Below, one piece after another: positions 54,266 through 61,263 of a DNA stretch of 64,000 nucleotides. The position numbers and the translations under genes are program-made. The stretch comes from Devosia sp. YR412 (lineage in GTDB: Bacteria > Pseudomonadota > Alphaproteobacteria > Rhizobiales > Devosiaceae). The stretch is from positions 558,001 to 622,000 of the forward strand of contig NZ_FOFL01000002.1 in NCBI RefSeq assembly GCF_900110945.1, written 5' to 3'. Numbering within the stretch: the stretch's first letter is position 1; every line of letters begins with the position of its first letter. The notes under the pieces are model-generated. The model was not told the DNA's origin. It saw nothing but the letters and a program-made list of their open reading frames with translations, and did no database searches.

Positions 54266-55021
54266 TCATATCAGCGGTCGCTTCCGCTCCTGTGGGCCTT
54301 CCCACTCGGCCACCTGCATCAACCCTTCGATATCCAGCACCTCGCAGGAACGGTCGAGCCAGCGGATCAGCTTGCGATCGGCCAGCTTGCGCAGCGTCTT
54401 GTTGGTGTGAACGATCGACAGGCCCAAGGTATCGGCCACATGCATCTGGGTAATCGGCAAATAGAGCGTGCCGGTTCCGCTCAAGCCAACCGAAGCTGCA
54501 CGCTGGTACAGAAAGGCAATGAGATAGGCTGCGCGTTCTACGGCATTGCGGCGGCCGAGGCTGAGCAAATGGTCATCGAGCATGCGCTCTTCCTGGGCCG
54601 CCAGCCAGGTGATGTCGAAGGCCAGCCCCGGATGATTGCCGAACAGCTCCGGCAGCCGGTTGCGCTGGAAAACACAGAGCACCAGCGGCGACAGCGCCTC
54701 CACCGAATGCTGCATCTCGCCGATCACCGAGCCCTGCAGGCCGACCAGATCGCCGGGAAGCATGTAGTTGAGGATCTGACGACGTCCATCCGGCAGCGTC
54801 TTGTAGCGGAAGGCCCAGCCTGACAGCAGCGTATAGAGATGCGCGCTATGGCTGCCCTCGGTCAGAATCGTCGCGCCGGTCTCGGCACTCAGTTCGCCCG
54901 TCTTGAACGACGAGACGAAGGACAGTTCCTGGTTTTCGAAGGCGCGGAAGCTGGGCATGGCGCGCAGCGGACATTGCTCACACGGCACCCGCCGTCCGGA
55001 ACTGGGTAGGACAAGACTCAA
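54266..55021 (-). CDS. Crp/Fnr-family transcriptional regulator
   Basis: 251-residue regulator. A CxxCPLR element (CEQCPLR, residues 15-21) opens the protein, followed by a cyclic-nucleotide-binding-like beta roll (TILTEGSHSAHLYTLLSGWA, then GDLVGLQGS) and a C-terminal helix-turn-helix ITQMHVADTLGLSIVHTNKT. Only two of the cysteines needed for a classical Fnr [4Fe-4S] cluster are visible, so oxygen sensing is doubtful. Members of this subgroup sit in stress or microaerobic circuits in Rhizobiales. A full EcfG promoter lies at 55058-55082, placing it downstream of the general stress response. Confidence 0.87.
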   Translation of the reverse strand: MSLVLPSSGRRVPCEQCPLRAMPSFRAFENQELSFVSSFKTGELSAETGATILTEGSHSAHLYTLLSGWAFRYKTLPDGRRQILNYMLPGDLVGLQGSVIGEMQHSVEALSPLVLCVFQRNRLPELFGNHPGLAFDITWLAAQEERMLDDHLLSLGRRNAVERAAYLIAFLYQRAASVGLSGTGTLYLPITQMHVADTLGLSIVHTNKTLRKLADRKLIRWLDRSCEVLDIEGLMQVAEWEGPQERKRPLI

Positions 55022-55057
55022 GGTTCACCATCTGACGCTGGAGGAAGGCAAAACCGC

Positions 55058-55082
55058 AACGCCGTTACCGGTCTGCCGTTCC
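55058..55082 (-). promoter_or_regulatory. EcfG-type promoter for the Crp/Fnr gene
   Basis: On the minus strand GGAAC (55082-55078), 16-base spacer, CGTT (55061-55058), 37 bases before ATG 55021. Full match. Confidence 0.78.
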
Positions 55083-55152
55083 CGCACATGTCAAACTTAA
55101 ATGACAGCTGGCGCAATTGGTCCCAAGAGAGGGCTTAACGCGCGGAAACACC

Positions 55153-55515
55153 ATGCTCAACGGACGCACTGCCCTCATCGTCGAGGAAGAGTTCCTGATC
55201 GCCCTCGATATCCAGCGCATGCTGGAAGCACTGGGTGTCGGGCAGACGCTGTTCGCCCGCAATGTCGCCGAGGCCCGCCAATTGCGTCATCACTGGCCCG
55301 ACGTCGCGCTGGCTGTCGTCGAACTGCGCCGCGGCGATTCCGAAGATCAGCCGCTGCATGATGACCTTGCGGGGGCGGGCATACCCATAGTGATTACAAC
55401 GGGAGATTTCGCCCTGTCGCGCAAACTGGCGAGCAAAGCGCCGGTGATCGTCAAGCCGATCCCGGAAGAAGCCTTGGCGAGCGCCGTTGCACAAGCGCTC
55501 GCCGCTCGCTCCTAG
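55153..55515 (+). CDS. Single-domain response regulator lacking the phosphoacceptor Asp
   Basis: 120-residue receiver-domain protein from ATG 55153. The acidic pocket is present in modified form (LIVEEEFLIALDI, residues 8-20), and the switch/lysine strand ends PVIVKPIPEE with the conserved K. However, the segment that should carry the phosphorylated Asp reads PDVALAVVELRRGD (residues 49-62): aligned without gaps to typical relatives, the Asp is V55, with E57 two residues later. The usual FATG motif reads ITTGD. The gene ends four bases inside the convergent ecfG gene. It may be a non-phosphorylatable decoy or scaffold in the stress pathway (inference). Confidence 0.8.
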   Translation: MLNGRTALIVEEEFLIALDIQRMLEALGVGQTLFARNVAEARQLRHHWPDVALAVVELRRGDSEDQPLHDDLAGAGIPIVITTGDFALSRKLASKAPVIVKPIPEEALASAVAQALAARS

Positions 55516-56066
55516 AAGCTGTGGTTGGACGTGGTCACCTGGGCCGAGACGGCATCGGGACCATAATCGGCTTCGCCGGTGATCTTGAGAATATCCTGTA
55601 GGCGCGTGCGCGCCCGGCTCACGCGGCTCTTCATCGTGCCAACGGCGCAATCGCAGATCGCTGCGGCTTCTTCATAGGAAAAGCCCGAGGCGCCGATCAA
55701 AATGACCGCTTCGCGCTGGTCGTCCGGCAGCTGGGACAGGGCCTTCTTGAAGTCCTGCATATCCATCGAGCCATACTGGGCCGGATGCACCGACAGGCGC
55801 TCGGTGAAGGCACCATCGCTGTCCTGCACTTCACGGCCGCGCTTGCGCATCTGGCTGTAGAATTCATTGCGCAGAATAGTGAAGAGCCAGGCCTTGATAT
55901 TGGTGCCCATCTCGAAGCTGGTCTGCTTGGCCCAGGCCTTCATGACGGTGTCCTGCACCAGATCATCGGCCTTGTCGTGCTTGCCGGTCAGAGACACGGC
56001 AAAAGCGCGCAGGCTGGGCAGGGTCGCGAGCATTTCGCGCTTGAATGACGTCGGTTCGGCGGTCAT
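55512..56066 (-). CDS. ecfG: General stress response sigma factor EcfG
   Basis: ECF15-type sigma factor, 184 residues, the output of the PhyR-NepR-EcfG partner switch. Region 2: FAVSLTGKHDKADDLVQDTV, then KAWAKQTSFEMGTNIKAWLF with TILRNEFYSQMRKRGRE. Region 4: LPDDQREAVILIGASGFSYE followed by EAAAICDCAVGTMKSRVSRA. ATG 56066 follows GGAGAG. Four bases separate it from nepR upstream, so both share the promoter at 56343-56367. It would recognise the GGAAC-N16/17-CGTT promoters listed in this window. Confidence 0.94.
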   Translation of the reverse strand: MTAEPTSFKREMLATLPSLRAFAVSLTGKHDKADDLVQDTVMKAWAKQTSFEMGTNIKAWLFTILRNEFYSQMRKRGREVQDSDGAFTERLSVHPAQYGSMDMQDFKKALSQLPDDQREAVILIGASGFSYEEAAAICDCAVGTMKSRVSRARTRLQDILKITGEADYGPDAVSAQVTTSNHSF

Positions 56067-56070
56067 GCCG

Positions 56071-56292
56071 TTACTCTCCGTCACGAGGAGCATTTTTCGC
56101 TTTCTGCGCCTGCTCGGCGCTGTCCAGCTTTTCGAGCAGGTCGAGCAACTGGTCCGGTACGCCTTCCTCCTGTACGGCCCCGTAAAGCGCGCGCAAACGA
56201 TTGCCGATGTCCGTATTTGGACCCAGCCCATCTTCTGCCCGCCCCGCCTGCGTCCGCATACGTTGCTGGGTCACCAATTTGTCCTTCATCAT
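56071..56292 (-). CDS. nepR: Anti-sigma factor NepR
   Basis: Small anti-sigma factor, 73 residues from ATG 56292, which binds EcfG under calm conditions and is pulled away by phosphorylated PhyR. The diagnostic helix pair is present: DIGNRLRALYGAVQEEGVPD, then QLLDLLEKLD. The N-terminal tail (MMKDKLVTQQRMRTQAGRAE) is disordered-looking, as usual. A longer in-frame GTG start at 56349 lacks a ribosome-binding site and would leave almost no leader after the promoter. Cotranscribed with ecfG. Confidence 0.9.
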   Translation of the reverse strand: MMKDKLVTQQRMRTQAGRAEDGLGPNTDIGNRLRALYGAVQEEGVPDQLLDLLEKLDSAEQAQKAKNAPRDGE

Positions 56293-56342
56293 GCAGTATT
56301 GACCGTCTGGAATTTTATGAGATTGCCCACATTCGGGGTGAA

Positions 56343-56367
56343 AATGCACGTAGCTGAAAAAAGTTCC
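56343..56367 (-). promoter_or_regulatory. EcfG-type promoter for nepR-ecfG (one mismatch)
   Basis: On the minus strand GGAAC (56367-56363), 16-base spacer, CATT (56346-56343): one base off the CGTT consensus. It is back to back with the phyR promoter; the two GGAAC elements form the palindrome AGTTCC-N9-GGAACT at 56362-56382. Confidence 0.65.
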
Positions 56368-56376
56368 TGTGTGACC

Positions 56377-56402
56377 GGAACTTTGTTTGCGCTGCCGCCG
56401 TT
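56377..56402 (+). promoter_or_regulatory. EcfG-type promoter for phyR
   Basis: GGAAC (56377-56381), 17-base spacer, CGTT (56399-56402), 52 bases before the phyR ATG. Full match to the consensus. Confidence 0.82.
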
Positions 56403-56453
56403 TCCGGGTTTCGTGCTATCACGAGCCTCAAGCGTCACTGGGAGTTCAGATTA

Positions 56454-57248
56454 ATGACTTTGTCCACGCGGATTGCTCCGCACCTGCCGTATTTGCGGCG
56501 GTTTTCGCGCGCCGTCACGGGGTCGCAGACATCTGGCGATGCCTATGTAGCCGCCACGTTGGAAGCCCTCATCGCGGACATTTCACTGTTCCCCGAAGCC
56601 TCCAACGATCGCATCGCGCTCTACAAGCTGTTTTCCGCCCTGTTCTCTTCGTCGGCCGTCAAGGTTCCAGAGCCAACTTCATCCTTTGCCTGGGAAAAGC
56701 GCGCGGCGAATAACCTCGCCAATCTCGCGCCGCGCCCGCGCCAGGCTTTCCTGCTGGTTGCCGTCGAAGGCTTCACCCATCCGCAGGCTGCTGAAATCCT
56801 CTCCGTCGCCGATAGCGAATTCGCTTCGCTGCTCGATGAAGCCTCGGTGGAAATTTCGCGCCAGGTGGCGACCGAGATCATGATCATCGAGGATGAACCG
56901 CTGATCGCCATGGATATCGAGCAGCTTGTCGAAAGCCTCGGCCACAAGGTGGTGAGCGTTGCCCGCACCCACAAGGAAGCGGTCAATCTGTTCAACCAGA
57001 CCCATCCGCGCATGATCCTGGCCGATATCCAGCTCGCTGACGGCAGCTCAGGCATCGACGCGGTCAACGATATCCTCAATACGCATTCCGTGCCGGTGAT
57101 CTTCATCACCGCCTTCCCGGAACGCCTGCTCACCGGCGAACGCCCCGAGCCGACTTTCCTGGTCACCAAGCCGTTCAATCCGGACATGGTCAAGGCGCTG
57201 ATCAGCCAGGCGCTGTTCTTCGACGAAGGCTCGCGCGCCGCGGCCTGA
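56454..57248 (+). CDS. phyR: General stress response regulator PhyR
   Basis: Anti-anti-sigma response regulator, 264 residues. The N-terminal EcfG-like decoy domain (1-135) has sigma2-like [20 protein letters not shown] and sigma4-like [20 protein letters not shown] with [17 protein letters not shown]. The C-terminal receiver (about 141-255) has E146 and D147 in [11 protein letters not shown], phosphoacceptor D191 in [15 protein letters not shown]219 in VIFITAFPE and K239 in LVTKPFNP. All functional residues are intact, in contrast to the single-domain receiver at 55153. It is divergent from nepR-ecfG, autoregulated by an EcfG promoter and ends at a strong terminator. Confidence 0.95.
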   Translation: MTLSTRIAPHLPYLRRFSRAVTGSQTSGDAYVAATLEALIADISLFPEASNDRIALYKLFSALFSSSAVKVPEPTSSFAWEKRAANNLANLAPRPRQAFLLVAVEGFTHPQAAEILSVADSEFASLLDEASVEISRQVATEIMIIEDEPLIAMDIEQLVESLGHKVVSVARTHKEAVNLFNQTHPRMILADIQLADGSSGIDAVNDILNTHSVPVIFITAFPERLLTGERPEPTFLVTKPFNPDMVKALISQALFFDEGSRAAA

Positions 57249-57278
57249 GACGGCTCCAAAGCATCAGCCAATACCAAC

Positions 57279-57305
57279 AAGGCCGGGTTTTCCCGGCCTT
57301 TTTTC
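57279..57305 (+). terminator. Rho-independent terminator of phyR
   Basis: AAGGCCGGG (57279-57287), loop TTTT, CCCGGCCTT (57292-57300), then TTTTC. Perfect nine-pair stem. Confidence 0.93.
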
Positions 57306-57315
57306 ATGGTCATCA

Positions 57316-57340
57316 GGAACCGCCACCCTCCCCGCCCGTT
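57316..57340 (+). promoter_or_regulatory. EcfG-type promoter for the DUF1328 gene
   Basis: GGAAC (57316-57320), 16-base spacer, CGTT (57337-57340), 30 bases before ATG 57371. Full match to the consensus. Confidence 0.78.
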
Positions 57341-57370
57341 GCCTCTGCACGATTATGCAAGGAGAGTGAC

Positions 57371-57535
57371 ATGCTCTACTACGCTCTGGTCTTCCTCGTC
57401 ATTGCCCTGATCGCAGGCGTGCTTGGATTTGGCGGCATCGCCGGCGCATCGGCTGGTATCGCCCAAATCCTGTTCTTCCTGTTCCTGGCCTTCCTGGTCA
57501 TCTCGCTTCTTGTCGGCTTGTTTCGACGCGCGTGA
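57371..57535 (+). CDS. DUF1328 (YtjA-like) small membrane protein
   Basis: A 54-residue, two-helix membrane protein: [20 protein letters not shown], then [20 protein letters not shown] and a second helix ending LVGLFRRA. The [13 protein letters not shown] turn is the DUF1328 signature. ATG 57371 follows GGAGAGTGAC. It has its own EcfG promoter, between the phyR terminator and a HWE kinase gene. DUF1328 proteins are widespread in stress regulons; function unknown. Confidence 0.88.
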   Translation: MLYYALVFLVIALIAGVLGFGGIAGASAGIAQILFFLFLAFLVISLLVGLFRRA

Positions 57536-57627
57536 CCGCAGTTTTGTCCATGCCGGATAGAACCAGGGCTTCGCCACAGGCGGAGCCATTATTTTTCCAG
57601 CCTGGCGAACAATAACGAGTACCCATT

Positions 57628-58605
57628 ATGCCGCCCCTTGTGCCAGACGACCATTCAGTGACAAGGCTGCGCGCCCTGTCAGCCGGGCTGCGCCAGCGGG
57701 GCATCTCCGTATTACACCAGTTGCCCGATCGTAGTTTCGACCTCGCCGAAAACCTTCCCGACATCTGGCCCGTACACGACATTCTTGGCATCACCGAAGC
57801 CGACGCCTTCCCTCCGCATATCGCCACCAGCTATCGCCAGGCCTTCGACGATACGCACCGCAATGGCCAAGACCAAAGCTTCGAGTTCGAACTCGGCGAC
57901 GGCCTGCGCCGCCAGGTGTTCGAAGCCCGCCTGCAGCCCGACGAGACGGGCGTGCTCAGCATCATTGCCGATGTGACCGAAGCGCGCTCGCGCGACAATG
58001 CCGTGTCCGCCCTGCTGCGCGAAGTCAGCCACCGCTCCAAGAACCTCCTCGCCATCGTGCAATCGGTGGCCATGCAGACGGCCAATCACAGCACGACGAT
58101 CCAGGACTTTCTCGACAAGTTCCGCGGCCGTCTGCATGCTCTGTCCAGCACGCAGGATCTTGTCACCGAGAGCAATTGGCGCGGCACTTATCTGCAGTCG
58201 CTGATCACCGCGCAGCTCACACGCGTCGGCTCCAGCCACCTCGCCCATGTCCGCATCACTGGCGAGAACCCGCTGCTCGGACCCAATGCCTCTCTGCATA
58301 TCGGCCTCGCCATCCACGAGCTTGGTGCCAATGCCGTTTTGCATGGCGCTCTGGCCGAGGATCGCCCGGGCCAGGTCTGGGTCGATGCCCAGATCGTCGC
58401 CCATCCGGGCCAGCCCGCCGACCTGGTGATCGAATGGCAGGAAGCGGGTATCGAGGTCGGCGACGCCCAGCAGCAGCCGCGCTTCGGCACCCTGGTCCTC
58501 GAGCGCATTGTGCCCCTGTCCGTCGGCGGCAGCGCCCAGTTCCATGTCGAAGCCGACAGCGTGCGCTACCGCCTCGTCGTGCCTGCCGATCAGTTCGAGG
58601 TCTGA
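57628..58605 (+). CDS. PAS-like HWE/HisKA_2 sensor histidine kinase
   Basis: Soluble kinase of 325 residues. The N-terminal 130 residues look like a degenerate PAS domain ending VLSIIADVTEARSRDNAVSA; the kinase core begins LLREVSHRSKNLLAIVQSVA, with the phosphoacceptor His in SHRSKN, followed by FRGRLHALSSTQDLVTESNW and IGLAIHELGANAVLHGALAE for ATP binding. No membrane helix. Located next to phyR, it is a candidate input or modulator kinase for the stress pathway. Its 3' end overlaps the convergent ydcF-like gene by 16 bases. No EcfG promoter was seen directly in front. Confidence 0.88.
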   Translation: MPPLVPDDHSVTRLRALSAGLRQRGISVLHQLPDRSFDLAENLPDIWPVHDILGITEADAFPPHIATSYRQAFDDTHRNGQDQSFEFELGDGLRRQVFEARLQPDETGVLSIIADVTEARSRDNAVSALLREVSHRSKNLLAIVQSVAMQTANHSTTIQDFLDKFRGRLHALSSTQDLVTESNWRGTYLQSLITAQLTRVGSSHLAHVRITGENPLLGPNASLHIGLAIHELGANAVLHGALAEDRPGQVWVDAQIVAHPGQPADLVIEWQEAGIEVGDAQQQPRFGTLVLERIVPLSVGGSAQFHVEADSVRYRLVVPADQFEV

Positions 58606-59402
58606 GCCGGCAGCACAGAGTCGATCCGTCCTGACCAGTGATAGACCAGGAGGCCGATCCATTCCTTGATGGCGATGCTGGCTATGCTGAGGCTGTTGAC
58701 CGGATTGGCGAAGTCCAGCCCGAACCCCTCCTGCCCTGAACTGCGGTAATCCGTCGGCCAGGCGACGACATCGAGCCCGACACGCCGGAATAGTCCCATC
58801 GAGCGCGGCATGTGAAAGGCCGACGTCACCAGCAGCGCCGTGCCATTGGCGTCACCCAGCATAGCCGCGGTCAGCTCGGCATTCTCGTCGGTATTGCGGG
58901 ACTCTGCCTCAAGCACCAGCCGCTCGGGCGCAATCCCCATCGCCAGGAAAAACCGCTCGGCCGTTTCAGCCTCTGGCTCACCCTGATCGAGAATGCCGGC
59001 ACCGCCCGAATAGACGATCCGCGCCTCTGGATAGAGTCGCGCCAGGGCGACCGCATCACTCAGCCGGTCACCCGCATCATTGAGCTCAGCGACGCCCCGC
59101 GCCGTACTGACGCGCGCCAGCGTCGATCCGCCCAGCACGATGATCGTGCTGACGCTCTCGGGCATGGTACCCGGACGGACAAAGCGGTCCTCCAGCGGCT
59201 GGATGATCAGTGCTCCAAAGGTGGTGAAACCACACAACACGATCACCAGCAAGGCAAGCACATTGACACTGATCGCCAGACGTCGCCGGCCCCAGAACAG
59301 CAGTGCGACACCGAGGACGAGCAGCAAGACCACCATGCTCAACGGCTGGGCGACCACCCAGAAAATCTTCGCCACCACGTAGAACATCTGTCCTCCCACC
59401 AT
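58590..59402 (-). CDS. YdcF-family (DUF218) membrane protein
   Basis: 270-residue protein with two N-terminal helices (FWVVAQPLSMVVLLLVLGVA, LAISVNVLALLVIVLCGFTT) and a DUF218 Rossmann-like domain: VSTIIVLGGSTLARV, EARIVYSGGAGILDQGEPEA, ERLVLEAESRNTDENAELTA, LVTSAFHMPRSMGLFRRVG. Members are linked to envelope polysaccharide biosynthesis and vancomycin sensitivity (SanA, ElyC). ATG 59402 follows AGGAGG; an ATG at 59387 also has a ribosome-binding site. It is flanked by convergent and divergent genes, so it is monocistronic. Confidence 0.85.
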   Translation of the reverse strand: MVGGQMFYVVAKIFWVVAQPLSMVVLLLVLGVALLFWGRRRLAISVNVLALLVIVLCGFTTFGALIIQPLEDRFVRPGTMPESVSTIIVLGGSTLARVSTARGVAELNDAGDRLSDAVALARLYPEARIVYSGGAGILDQGEPEAETAERFFLAMGIAPERLVLEAESRNTDENAELTAAMLGDANGTALLVTSAFHMPRSMGLFRRVGLDVVAWPTDYRSSGQEGFGLDFANPVNSLSIASIAIKEWIGLLVYHWSGRIDSVLPAQTSN

Positions 59403-59578
59403 GCCGTGCCTCCTAGCACGACGCGTCACATCCTGTGCGACATAACCCAAATGAGTTATTTCCGCTTGCTATCTGTCCCCGTTTTGCTTTTCTAGAAAGC
59501 GGTCAAGGCTGCCAGCCTCAAAAAAAGGCAGCTAACCTGTCAGGAAGACGTCCGCCCTTCGCGGGCTCAAAGGTGAAT

Positions 59579-60376
59579 ATGGCGCAAGCTGCCGCCGCTG
59601 CTGCGGAAAAGTGGCCTGTCGTGGCGATCCGCGACTTGCACAAGTCGTTTGGCGAGCTCGAAGTGCTCAAGGGCATCAGCTTCTCGGCGCGCGAGGGCGA
59701 AGTCGTCTCGCTGATCGGCTCGTCCGGTTCGGGCAAGTCCACCCTGCTGCGCTGCATCAACATGCTCGAAGTGCCCGATAGCGGCACCGTCGCCATCGAC
59801 GGCGAAGAAATCATCCTGCGCGGCGCCAAGCCGCACCGCCAGATCGGCGATGAACACCAGATCCGCCGCATCCGCTCGGAACTCGGCATGGTGTTTCAGA
59901 GCTTCAATCTCTGGGCGCATCTGACCATCCTCGAAAACGTCATGGAAGCCCCGCTCATCGTGCAGCGCCGCCCGCGCGGCGAGGTGCATGAGGAAGCGCT
60001 GGCCATGCTGGCCAAGGTGGGCATCCGCGAAAAGGCCAACAGCTATCCCAACCAGCTGTCTGGCGGCCAGCAGCAGCGTGCCGCCATCGCCCGCGCGCTC
60101 TGTATCAACCCGCGCGTCATGCTGTTTGACGAACCCACCTCGGCGCTTGATCCCGAGCTCGAAGTGGAAGTTCTCCGCGTCATCAAGGTTCTGGCCGACG
60201 AAGGCCGCACCATGGTGCTGGTCACCCATGACATGGAATTTGCCCGCTCGGTCAGCGACAGGGTGATCTTCCTGCATCAGGGGCTGATCGAGGAAGAGGG
60301 CACGCCAGACCAGGTGTTCGGCGCCACCAAATCCACTCGCCTCAAGCAATTCCTCAACGCTGCCCATCACCAGTAG
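59579..60376 (+). CDS. Polar amino acid ABC transporter ATP-binding protein
   Basis: HisP/OccP-type ATPase, 265 residues. Walker [10 protein letters not shown] near residues 48-56, [20 protein letters not shown], signature [15 protein letters not shown], Walker [15 protein letters not shown] and [13 protein letters not shown]. The insertion after Walker A ([20 protein letters not shown]) is typical of histidine/octopine transporters. ATG 59579 is chosen because AAAGGTG precedes it; longer starts are non-conserved. It leads the operon, before the binding protein and two permeases. Confidence 0.9.
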   Translation: MAQAAAAAAEKWPVVAIRDLHKSFGELEVLKGISFSAREGEVVSLIGSSGSGKSTLLRCINMLEVPDSGTVAIDGEEIILRGAKPHRQIGDEHQIRRIRSELGMVFQSFNLWAHLTILENVMEAPLIVQRRPRGEVHEEALAMLAKVGIREKANSYPNQLSGGQQQRAAIARALCINPRVMLFDEPTSALDPELEVEVLRVIKVLADEGRTMVLVTHDMEFARSVSDRVIFLHQGLIEEEGTPDQVFGATKSTRLKQFLNAAHHQ

Positions 60377-60433
60377 CGTTGCCGACGAGCCCGGCTGGTC
60401 CGGGGATAACAAGAACAACCAATGGAGAAACCG

Positions 60434-61186
60434 ATGAAGAAGCTCATCCTTACCGCGGCCGCGCTACTGGCCCTCGGGTCCGCCACCCAGGCCCAGGAAA
60501 CCGTGCGCATCGCCACCGAAGGCGCCTATGCCCCCTGGAACTTCCTCAATGATGCCGGCGCCCCTGCCGGCTATGAAATCGACCTTGGCAATGCCATCTG
60601 CGAAAAGGCCGGCTTGACCTGCGAATTCGTCATCAATGACTGGGACTCCATCATCCCCAACCTGCTGGCCGGCAACTACGACCTGATCATGGCCGGCATG
60701 TCGATCACCGACGAACGTCGCGAAACCATCGACTTCAGCCAGAACTATTTCCCGCCCGATCCGTCGCTGTTCGTTGCAGCCGCCGGCGCCGGCGTTGATC
60801 CGCAGGCGCTTGAAGGCAAGCGCGTCGGCGTCCAGGGCGGCACCATCCAGGCCGCCTATGCCGAAGCTAACCTCGCTGGCGCCAATACCATCGTCGCCTT
60901 CACCACCGCCGACCAGGCCATGGCCGACCTTGCCGCCGGCAATCTCGACACCATCCTGGCCGATGGCGCCTATCTCGAGCCCGTCGTTGCCGCCTCGAGC
61001 GGTGCGCTGGAATTCGTGGGTGAAGACGTGCTGATCGGTGACGGCGTCGGCGCCGGCATCCGCAAGGACGAGACCGAGCTCAAGACCAAGTTCGACGACG
61101 CCCTGACCGCGCTCAAGGCCGACGGCACCGTCGACAAGCTGATCGCGCAGTGGTTCGAAGGCCGCGGCCCCTACTTCGCCGAATAA
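60434..61186 (+). CDS. Polar amino acid-binding periplasmic protein (HisJ/ArtJ-like)
   Basis: Family 3 solute-binding protein, 250 residues, with signal peptide ending TQAQ. Ligand-binding landmarks: RIATEGAYAPWNFLNDAGAP, GYEIDLGNAICEKAGLTCEF, WDSIIPNLLAGNYDLIMAGM, SITDERRETIDFSQNYF and VGVQGGTIQAAYAEANL. The pattern suits arginine, ornithine, histidine or opine-type ligands; a signature arginine that binds the amino acid carboxylate is in TDERRE. It follows the ATPase by 57 bases, and a perfect hairpin (61196-61220) follows it. Confidence 0.9.
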   Translation: MKKLILTAAALLALGSATQAQETVRIATEGAYAPWNFLNDAGAPAGYEIDLGNAICEKAGLTCEFVINDWDSIIPNLLAGNYDLIMAGMSITDERRETIDFSQNYFPPDPSLFVAAAGAGVDPQALEGKRVGVQGGTIQAAYAEANLAGANTIVAFTTADQAMADLAAGNLDTILADGAYLEPVVAASSGALEFVGEDVLIGDGVGAGIRKDETELKTKFDDALTALKADGTVDKLIAQWFEGRGPYFAE

Positions 61187-61195
61187 TCGCATTCC

Positions 61196-61220
61196 GCCGG
61201 GGTGGGCCGCCCACCCCGGC
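61196..61220. other. Hairpin after the amino acid-binding protein gene
   Basis: GCCGGGGTGGG (61196-61206), loop CCG, CCCACCCCGGC (61210-61220): perfect eleven-pair stem, no T-tract, nine bases after the stop codon. Confidence 0.7.
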
Positions 61221-61263
61221 ACTTTGAAAGCCCATCCATGCCAATGTCTTCGGAAGCCAGTTC

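Noticed and set aside
55043..55066. GGAAG-N15-CGTT as an EcfG promoter for the single-domain receiver gene
   Set aside because: Both the -35 element and the spacer deviate, and it overlaps the perfect promoter on the other strand.
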